DNA of 12,327 nt from an uncultured Lachnospiraceae bacterium (GTDB taxonomy: Bacteria; Bacillota; Clostridia; Lachnospirales; Lachnospiraceae): contig CASGVX010000028.1 in the NCBI GenBank assembly GCA_949346185.1, forward strand, positions 1 to 12,327. Reading direction: 5' to 3'. The notes beneath the pieces are model-generated. The model was given only the letters and a program-made list of their open reading frames with translations, made no database searches and was not told the DNA's origin. Shown here piece after piece: positions 7,497 to 12,327 of this stretch (within the stretch, counting starts at the first letter, position 1; each line of letters begins with the position of its first letter). The position numbers and the translations under genes were made by a program.

Positions 7497-9251
7497 ATGA
7501 GAAAATCAACATGGAAGAAAGCGGTATCCCTGCTGTTGGCCAGCACAATGGTAGTGGGTTCTGCGGCAGCTGTCACTGGCTGCGGAGGAAGCAAGGACAA
7601 TAAGACGATCACATTGGATGTGCTCAGTCAGGCAGCAAACTATTCAGGTCTTCAGACGGGCTGGATGGGTGATGTGTTGAAGAAGAAGTTCAATGTAAAA
7701 TTGAACATCATTCGAGATCAGCAGGGCATGCTTAAGACCCGTATGGAGGAAGGCAATCTGGGAGATATCGTCATTTTCGCGCACAATGATGCGGATTATC
7801 AGAATGCTGTAAAGACTGGTCTGCTATATGACTGGGAAGAGGATGATCTGGTAAAGGATTATGCTCCTAACGTTGCCAAAAATATGAAGGATGCTATGGA
7901 GAAGAACAGAAGCATCACGAAGACGGCAACGAATAACAAGGAGAGCAAGGTATACGGAATCGGAAATGATATTGCGCTGAGTAATGAGGATCATCTGTCA
8001 TTCTTCTATACTTGGGATGTGCGCTGGGATCTTTACAAGCAGCTGGGCTATCCTAAAGTTAAGACGTTGGATGATTTGAAGAATCTTATGATTGAAATGA
8101 AGAAGATCTGCCCTCAGGATGACAATGGCAATCCCACATATGCGGTATCGTTGTGGCCGGATTGGGATGTGGATTATGTAATGTATGTGAAAGCGACTGC
8201 TACGGCATGGTATGGATATGACGAGTTGGGAATCGGATTGTATGATCCTTCCACAGGAACGTATCATGATGCGATGGAAGAGAATGGCCCATATCTGGAA
8301 ATGCTGAAATTCTTTAATGAGCTGTACCAAGAAAAACTGGTTGATCCTGACTCTATGACCCAGACTTACGATAAGGCTGTAGAGAAGGTTCAGAATGGCG
8401 GCGTGTTCTGGTCCATCTTCAATTATTCTGGTCAGTTGGCATACAATAAGCCTGTGCATACAAAGGCTGGCAAGATGATGTACTGCATGAAGCCGGAAGA
8501 TGCCACTCCTATTGTATATGGTATGAATACCCAGGGTGGTGACTATGTTACAAGCATTGGCGCTACTTCTGAGTATCCAGAGAAGTGTATGGAAATAATC
8601 AACTGGTTTGCAAGTCCGGAGGGCAAGATGACATATTCGTATGGCCCTAAGGGAGTTTGCTGGGATTACGATAAAGAAGGCAATACTTACTTTACAGATT
8701 TGGGTAAGGAATGCAAGAAGAATGTCAATACTAAGATGGGCAATGGCTATAAGGGCTCATTCAAGGATGGACAGTGTCAGGCTGCTATCTCTACTTGGGC
8801 AATTGATGTAGAGAATCCGGATTCTAACGGAGAGACTTACAACAGTGATAACTGGAAGAGCAATATCACCAAGGCTGAGACGGAAATCGAGCAGGATTGG
8901 AGAGATAAGACAGGGTGCAATACATCAAACGAATATTTTGAGAAGAGCGGAAAATACATGGTTTCTCCTGGTACATCTTTTGCGTTGGAACAGAAGGATG
9001 ACGACTTGAAGACTACTTGGTCGCAGGTGACCGGCGAGATTAAGGCTGGTTCATGGAAGGCTATGTTCTCTAAGAATGATAAGGAATTCGAGAAGAACGT
9101 AAGTGAAATGATTAAGAAGGTTAAAAACTACGGATATGACAAGTGCTTGAATTGGTCAAAGAAGCAGGCTGAGAAAAGATATCAGCTGGAGAAGGAAGCA
9201 ACCAAGAACAGCAAGAAGAAGGAAGCAACCAAGAACAGCAACAAGAAGTAA
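7497..9251 (+). CDS. Extracellular sugar-binding lipoprotein 3 (LplA-like)
   Basis: This is the third receptor lipoprotein, 584 aa, a close paralogue of the gene at 5339. The start is ATG 7497, behind AGGAGGAG (7481-7488), with a lipoprotein signal MRKSTWKK, hydrophobic core and lipobox VTGC (Cys29). An in-frame ATG at 7461 would overlap the ribosome site. Shared blocks with lipoprotein 2 include NYSGLQTGWMGD, NIIRDQQGML, WDVRWDLYKQLGYPKVKTLDD, AWYGYDELGIGLYDP and NSDNWKSNITKAETEIEQDW, so the two probably bind the same or a very similar ligand. Differences cluster in short surface stretches and at the C-terminus, which ends in a Lys/Asn-rich tail made of a duplicated 9-residue unit (EATKNSKKK / EATKNSNKK). 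Unlike its relatives it seems to have its own regulated promoter, and it is closed by a strong terminator, so it can be expressed apart from the permeases. Confidence 0.93.
   Translation: MRKSTWKKAVSLLLASTMVVGSAAAVTGCGGSKDNKTITLDVLSQAANYSGLQTGWMGDVLKKKFNVKLNIIRDQQGMLKTRMEEGNLGDIVIFAHNDADYQNAVKTGLLYDWEEDDLVKDYAPNVAKNMKDAMEKNRSITKTATNNKESKVYGIGNDIALSNEDHLSFFYTWDVRWDLYKQLGYPKVKTLDDLKNLMIEMKKICPQDDNGNPTYAVSLWPDWDVDYVMYVKATATAWYGYDELGIGLYDPSTGTYHDAMEENGPYLEMLKFFNELYQEKLVDPDSMTQTYDKAVEKVQNGGVFWSIFNYSGQLAYNKPVHTKAGKMMYCMKPEDATPIVYGMNTQGGDYVTSIGATSEYPEKCMEIINWFASPEGKMTYSYGPKGVCWDYDKEGNTYFTDLGKECKKNVNTKMGNGYKGSFKDGQCQAAISTWAIDVENPDSNGETYNSDNWKSNITKAETEIEQDWRDKTGCNTSNEYFEKSGKYMVSPGTSFALEQKDDDLKTTWSQVTGEIKAGSWKAMFSKNDKEFEKNVSEMIKKVKNYGYDKCLNWSKKQAEKRYQLEKEATKNSKKKEATKNSNKK
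9194..9247 (+). repeat. Two-copy 27-bp in-frame tandem repeat at the end of lipoprotein gene 3
   Basis: Two adjacent 27-bp units (9194-9220 and 9221-9247) differ at one base and encode EATKNSKKK and EATKNSNKK just before the stop. The length is a multiple of three, so copy-number change would lengthen or shorten a basic tail without breaking the frame. The matching end of lipoprotein 2 has no such unit. Confidence 0.9.
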
Positions 9252-9312
9252 TGCATTTGAGCCTTGAGGAAGATTCTTTCAAGAACTGATATGCATGATA
9301 GAAGAATGCTGG

Positions 9313-9350
9313 AGAGCGTCACGGTTATAAACTGTGACGCTCTTTTAACT
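9313..9350 (+). terminator. Strong Rho-independent terminator after lipoprotein gene 3
   Basis: A 14-bp stem, AGAGCGTCACGGTT (9313-9326) with AACTGTGACGCTCT (9330-9343), contains a single G-U pair and a 3-nt loop, and is followed by TTTT and further T-rich sequence. It is the strongest intrinsic terminator in the window and closes the sugar-import cluster. Confidence 0.9.
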
Positions 9351-9521
9351 TATTTTCTAAAGATTCATGAATGGAAATGAAACCGCCATGAATAGTTCAT
9401 CTGCGAATAGAGTGGTTGAAAAAAATGGATTTAGTCATAAAGAATATTTTTGTCTAATAGAATATAGTAAGAAGAGATTTCACGGAAAGTCTTTGCAGAA
9501 TCAAGTATAACGGAGGGAACT

Positions 9522-9965
9522 ATGTCAAATACCAAAATTGTGGTTTTACAGGCAAAAAAATTGATATACGCAGGAATCTTGGCCTTGGCTGTCATTATTA
9601 TTGTAGTGGTGCTTTTGGTGCTCTTTTGGCCGGGAAGGAATCAGGGAGAGGAACTGACATACAATTATGGTACCGAGGAAATTTATGAGGCAGGGGTCTA
9701 CACCAAGGAATTGAAATTGGGAGATACCTCGGTGAATCTGCAGCTGACATTGGATGAAGACCACGTGAAGTCTCTGGAAATTGTAAATTTGGAAGAGAGT
9801 GTGGAGACGATGTATCCTTTGATGAAGCCTACGGTGGAGAAGATATCCAAACAGTTGACGGCGGGTAACGGAATGGAGGAAATCGTGATGTCTGAGGATG
9901 CCCAGTATACGGAGAAAATGCTGGTAGAGTCTGTGAAAGAAATGCTGGAGGAGCACGAGAAATAA
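9522..9965 (+). CDS. Single-pass membrane protein with a small FMN_bind-like outer domain
   Basis: A 147-aa protein with a short basic N-terminus (Lys12, Lys13), one TM segment (about residues 14-36) and a C-terminal extracytoplasmic domain of about 100 residues. That domain has the order of an FMN_bind fold: EAGVYTKELKLGDTSVNLQLTLDEDHVKSLEIVNL (read here in two pieces around GDTS), then a helix with ISKQLTAGNG, then a terminal helix MLVESVKEMLEEHEK. The family's usual SGAT-T flavinylation motif is absent; the equivalent place reads SEDAQYTEKM, so covalent FMN is not expected. GGAGGG at 9512-9517 fixes the start. It stands alone between two terminators; no strong promoter was found in front of it. 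It is not obviously related to the transporter. The fold similarity is by eye and could be wrong; otherwise it is an unknown membrane-anchored protein. Confidence 0.72.
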   Translation: MSNTKIVVLQAKKLIYAGILALAVIIIVVVLLVLFWPGRNQGEELTYNYGTEEIYEAGVYTKELKLGDTSVNLQLTLDEDHVKSLEIVNLEESVETMYPLMKPTVEKISKQLTAGNGMEEIVMSEDAQYTEKMLVESVKEMLEEHEK

Positions 9966-10022
9966 TTAGTTGTAAGAAATGGGAAGTAAGGTTTGAAACG
10001 GGAAGTAGTGAGCATAGCAAAA

Positions 10023-10066
10023 GCCACCCTCAAATTCTTTGAACAATAAAGGGTGGCAATGCTATT
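10023..10066. terminator. Bidirectional terminator between convergent genes
   Basis: GCCACCCT (10023-10030) pairs with AGGGTGGC (10050-10057) around a 19-nt loop. A T-rich tail follows on the + strand (GCTATTTTTA) and a short TTTT tail follows on the minus strand. It lies between the stop of the + strand gene at 9965 and the end of the minus-strand gene at 10123, where a shared terminator would be expected. Confidence 0.65.
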
Positions 10067-10122
10067 TTTATACCAATCAGTAATCTATGAGAATGTATTT
10101 TAAACATCATGTGCAAAATGTA

Positions 10123-10393
10123 TTAATCTAAAAGTTTGAAGAGTTTGGTGGAAAACTGCTCGCTTACCTTGTATAGGCCATTTAATTCTTCATTGACAGA
10201 TATCACGGTAAGTTCTCCTTCTAAAATGCCAAGTTCCATTACGGAATCATCAAATTGAAGGTCAGTTCTTTTTTTGCTGAGAAGGAAAGAGGGAGTTGTT
10301 GTATTCAATCTCAGGAAGTGTAAAATAATATATTCCCCCGATAAGCATGGCTGTCCAGATGATTGCTATTCCTATAATTGCTAACTTCTTCAT
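10123..10393 (-). pseudogene. Small membrane-anchored protein gene with a frameshift in a 7-T run
   Basis: I do not recognise the product. From ATG 10393 the minus strand reads MKKLAIIGIAIIWTAML and on into a Gly/Tyr-rich end of a TM segment (residues about 4-25), then stops after 43 codons. Just before that stop is a run of seven A (plus-strand T, 10270-10276). Removing one base joins it smoothly to a second frame (KRTDLQFDDSVMELGI and so on) that runs to the stop at 10123, giving an 89-aa protein with one N-terminal TM segment and an acidic outer part. Both halves look like real coding sequence, so one gene is likely, broken by mutation or by a homopolymer sequencing error. It lies 36 bp behind the gene at 10430-10698, probably in one transcript, and is ended by the bidirectional terminator. 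AAAGGA lies rather far (about 13 nt) from the start. Confidence 0.55.
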
Positions 10394-10429
10394 AGATAAA
10401 TTTCTGTCCTTTCATTTTATTACTGGCAA

Positions 10430-10698
10430 TTAATATAATGAATATTTCCATGTCCATTTTTTGAAATATATAGAAAAGTTGGATTCAAATTCTACATCAT
10501 ATAGTTCTTCTCTGCCAACGACATTAGCTAATAAATCTGGAGCAATTTTTTCGGCATAAGCATATGCCCCTTGCGGGACAGATTCTGAACATACTTTCCT
10601 AACGTCATTATTTCGTGCTGCAAATGCATTGTGGGAAAAACAAAAAATACAAACGTAACTACACATATCATTAAATTATTGATTTTACTTTTTACCAT
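10430..10698 (-). pseudogene. Small secreted protein gene with a frameshift in its signal peptide
   Basis: I do not recognise the product. From ATG 10698 (AAAGGA six bases upstream) the minus strand starts MVKSKINNLMICVVTFVFFVF, a good signal peptide. In that frame it runs on as unlikely sequence and stops early. A second frame holds NAFAARNNDVRKVC and continues to the stop at 10430 (VPQGAYAYAEKIAPDLLANV, later FKKWTWKYSLY). Adding one base in the A runs at 10636-10647 (+ strand) joins the two into an 89-aa protein with an AFA-A signal-peptidase site near residue 28 and a mature part of about 60 residues. A start at an internal ATG in the second frame would give a poor signal peptide (MCSYVCIFCFS), so I favour a single-base loss. 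It precedes the gene at 10123-10393 in the same direction. Confidence 0.5.
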
Positions 10699-11078
10699 AA
10701 ATTATCCTTTCGTCTTGCTAAACAACATGATAAAATATATAAGACAAAGTTTTTTAAGAATGAATATTTTATTTTGGAGATATAGAAAATATTTAAAACT
10801 AGAATATAATATATTTTTAGATATGCTTTTTCTTATATAAATACTATAATATATAATTATAAAAAAGTAAAGAAACAAGCGCTGTTTATTGATAGTAAGG
10901 AACTGTTAAGAAATAAATCTTCACATTTTGCTTGCTGGAATCTCCATCTGCTGCGTTGTTGTCAGTCGCCGTAGCCCGCTACGACTTCCTCCTCCGCCTT
11001 GCAGATGAAAATTCCAGCTTACGCAAAATGCAAAGTTATTTTTTAACAGTCCCTAAAGGGAAAGGAATATGATTTAGG
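10699..11078. other. 380-bp A+T-rich gap carrying a palindromic element
   Basis: Positions 10699-10897 are strongly A+T-rich and contain several TATAAT-like words (for example near 10846) but no clear paired -35 element, so promoters for either flanking gene cannot be placed with confidence. Positions 10898-11053 are a MITE-like palindrome. The last 25 bp (11054-11078) include AAAGGAA (11061-11067), the probable ribosome site for addB. The short + strand frame at 10631-10840 has A+T-driven composition and is antisense to the small gene; it is not called. Confidence 0.6.
10898..11053. mobile_element. 156-bp MITE-like palindromic element
   Basis: The whole segment folds on itself around 10975/10976. 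The ends AGGAACTGTTAAGAAATAA and the reverse complement of the right end, GGGACTGTTAAAAAATAA, form the terminal inverted repeat. Farther in, CATTTTGC and GCTGGAAT match GCAAAATG and ATTCCAGC, then CATCTGC matches GCAGATG, and the centre is CGTAG-CCCG-CTACG. TA flanks both sides (10896-10897 and 11054-11055), which would suit target duplication by a TA-specific (IS630/Tc1-type) transposase; one end base is uncertain. It contains no gene. Its G+C-rich core contrasts with the A+T-rich DNA to its left. It ends 25 bp before addB and so probably lies in that gene's leader. Confidence 0.75.
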
Positions 11079-12327
11079 ATGTCATTGCAATTTATTTTGG
11101 GAGGTTCAGGATGTGGGAAGACTTATTATGCCCAGCATTTCATTTCCCGGGAGGCGGTTTATTTTCCGCAGAGGCAGTATATTTTTTTAGTGCCGGAGCA
11201 GTTTACCATGCAGACTCAGAAGGAACTGATTAGTATCAGCAAATCAAAGGGTATTATGAATATTGACGTGCAGAGTTTCGTGCGCCTTGCCTTCCGAGTG
11301 TTTGAGGAGACGGGGGCGGGAAATCTTCCAGTGCTGGATGATATGGGCAAAACTATGGTGCTGAAGAAGGTGCTGACCCAGATGGAGGGGGAACTGGAAT
11401 ACTTTGGAAGAAATATTCATAAGGAAGGGTATGTGCAGGAAATCAAGTCCTTTCTGTCAGAATTATACCAGTATGGGGTTGATGAGGAGACGCTGCGGGA
11501 GATGATTGGCAGTGCGGAAAAGCAGCCCCTTCTGGTGCGGAAATTGCAGGACATGCAAAAGATTTATCGAGGATTTTCTAATTATCTGGAGGAGCATTTT
11601 ATTACTTCGGAGGAAGTCCTCACGGTGCTTGCCGGGGTGACGGAAGAGTCAGAGATTTTACGGGACAGCGTGGTTTGCTTGGATGGATTTACCGGGTTTA
11701 CCCCCACGCAGTACCGGTTTATCGAGAGGCTTCTTCTCGTTGCCAAGAAGGTGTATGTCACTGTGACGATTGACAGGGGCGTGAGCATTGTGAAGCCGGG
11801 GGCGAAGCACGGACTTTTTTATATGAGCCAGCAGACGATTTTCCGATTGAGGAAAATGGCGCAGGCTCATGGTATCGAGGTGTGCCCTGAGATTTGGACG
11901 GGGGAGAAGCCGGAGGAGACGAGGTTTTCTGAGGCGCCGGGAATATGCGGGCTGGAGCGAAGGCTGTTTCGATATCCTATGGAGGAATTTGGGGAGGAGC
12001 CGCAGGATATTTCTATACATATTATGAGGCAGCCGGAGCAGGAAGTGGAGTTTGTTGCGGAGCAGGTTCGAGGGCTTTTGCAGCGGGAGGAAGCCAGATA
12101 TCGGGATATTGCGGTGATTACCGGGGATTTGAGCGTGTACGGCACGCTGGCGGGAGAGATTTTGGAGCAGGCACAGATTCCTTATTTTGTGGATCAGAAG
12201 AAGGGTATTGAGGAACATCCTTTTGTGGAATTGATTCAGCAGACCATTGCTATTTTCCTATCGAATTTTCAGTCGGAGAAGGTCATGGCATTTGAAAAAA
12301 ATATATTTTCCCATGTGACGCTGGAAC
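11079..12327 (+). CDS. addB: AddB, helicase-nuclease subunit B (partial, 3' end beyond window)
   Basis: This is the N-terminal 416 codons of AddB (RexB), which with AddA forms the ATP-dependent helicase-nuclease that processes double-strand breaks for RecA-dependent repair, the Firmicute counterpart of RecBCD. The start is ATG 11079 with AAAGGAA upstream (11061-11067). The protein opens MSLQFILGGSGCGKT, a Walker A motif (Gly8, Gly13, Lys14, Thr15) at the very N-terminus as usual in AddB. It continues with LVPEQFTMQTQKEL, the family-typical LDGFTGFTPTQYRFIERL, and later EVEFVAEQVRGLL and IAVITGDLSVYG. The frame is open to the last base. Full-length AddB is around 1100-1200 aa, so roughly a third is seen; the C-terminal nuclease and iron-sulfur cysteines lie outside, and addA is expected next. 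It is not functionally tied to the sugar cluster. Confidence 0.95.
   Translation, partial: MSLQFILGGSGCGKTYYAQHFISREAVYFPQRQYIFLVPEQFTMQTQKELISISKSKGIMNIDVQSFVRLAFRVFEETGAGNLPVLDDMGKTMVLKKVLTQMEGELEYFGRNIHKEGYVQEIKSFLSELYQYGVDEETLREMIGSAEKQPLLVRKLQDMQKIYRGFSNYLEEHFITSEEVLTVLAGVTEESEILRDSVVCLDGFTGFTPTQYRFIERLLLVAKKVYVTVTIDRGVSIVKPGAKHGLFYMSQQTIFRLRKMAQAHGIEVCPEIWTGEKPEETRFSEAPGICGLERRLFRYPMEEFGEEPQDISIHIMRQPEQEVEFVAEQVRGLLQREEARYRDIAVITGDLSVYGTLAGEILEQAQIPYFVDQKKGIEEHPFVELIQQTIAIFLSNFQSEKVMAFEKNIFSHVTLE

Noticed and set aside
9416..9468. Possible promoter for the 9522 gene (TTGAAA at 9416, TATAGT at 9463)
   Set aside because: The good -35-like and -10-like words are not at compatible spacing, and the alternatives score poorly.
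10264..10278. Programmed -1 frameshift at a dnaX-like A AAA AAG in the small gene at 10123-10393
   Set aside because: The heptamer is in the right phase, but -1 slippage leads to a stop after about nine codons. The sensible continuation is in the +1 frame, so mutation, sequencing error or transcript slippage fits better.
10631..10840. + strand 69-codon frame with hydrophobic stretches
   Set aside because: The composition (Ile, Leu, Asn, Lys) simply reflects very A+T-rich DNA, no ribosome site precedes it, and it overlaps the better-supported minus-strand signal-peptide gene.
11658..12218. Minus-strand frame of 186 codons opposite addB
   Set aside because: It is an Arg/Leu/His-rich shadow of a well-recognised + strand protein, with no start signals.
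1..12327. CRISPR arrays, tRNA, rRNA, phage genes or a transporter ATPase
   Set aside because: No regularly spaced repeats, cloverleaf-like segments, phage-type products, or ABC ATPase motifs (Walker A plus LSGGQ) were seen. The only Walker A is that of AddB.

Overview
The window looks like a chromosomal piece of a low-to-moderate G+C Firmicute of the gut Lachnospiraceae type. The evidence is strong AGGAGG ribosome binding sites, Lys-rich lipoproteins with SGC/TGC lipoboxes, a CUT1 sugar transporter of the LplB/YtcP type without its own ATPase, a YesL-like protein, and an AddB-type recombination nuclease. The organism is an inference; no rRNA or tRNA is present to anchor it.

Positions 1-7148 hold a carbohydrate-import cluster, all on the + strand. 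It consists of an LplB-type permease with an unusual membrane-embedded N-terminal extension (33-1508), a YtcP/MalG-type permease (1522-2487), a large solute-binding lipoprotein (2708-4441), a YesL/DUF624-like membrane protein (4470-5195) and a second binding lipoprotein (5339-7063), followed by a hairpin terminator (7118-7148). A hairpin in the permease/lipoprotein gap (2600-2630) may set different expression levels for the two parts.

Positions 7149-9350 hold a third, paralogous binding lipoprotein (7497-9251). It appears to have its own extended -10 promoter (7317-7344), overlapped by a perfect 8-bp inverted repeat that could be an operator, and it ends in a strong terminator (9313-9350). 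Lipoproteins 2 and 3 are close paralogues and lipoprotein 1 is more divergent. The likely picture is one permease pair served by several receptors for related oligosaccharides and energised by a shared MsmX-type ATPase encoded elsewhere. The substrate cannot be read from the sequence.

Positions 9351-10900 are accessory-like: a one-TM protein with an FMN_bind-like outer domain (9522-9965), a bidirectional terminator (10023-10057), and two small minus-strand genes (10123-10393 and 10430-10698). Each of the two is broken by a single-base frameshift in a homopolymer run. Very A+T-rich DNA follows.

Positions 10898-11053 form a 156-bp near-perfect palindrome with terminal inverted repeats and flanking TA, a MITE-like element. 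It ends 25 bp before the start of addB (11079 to the window end, truncated by the window edge).
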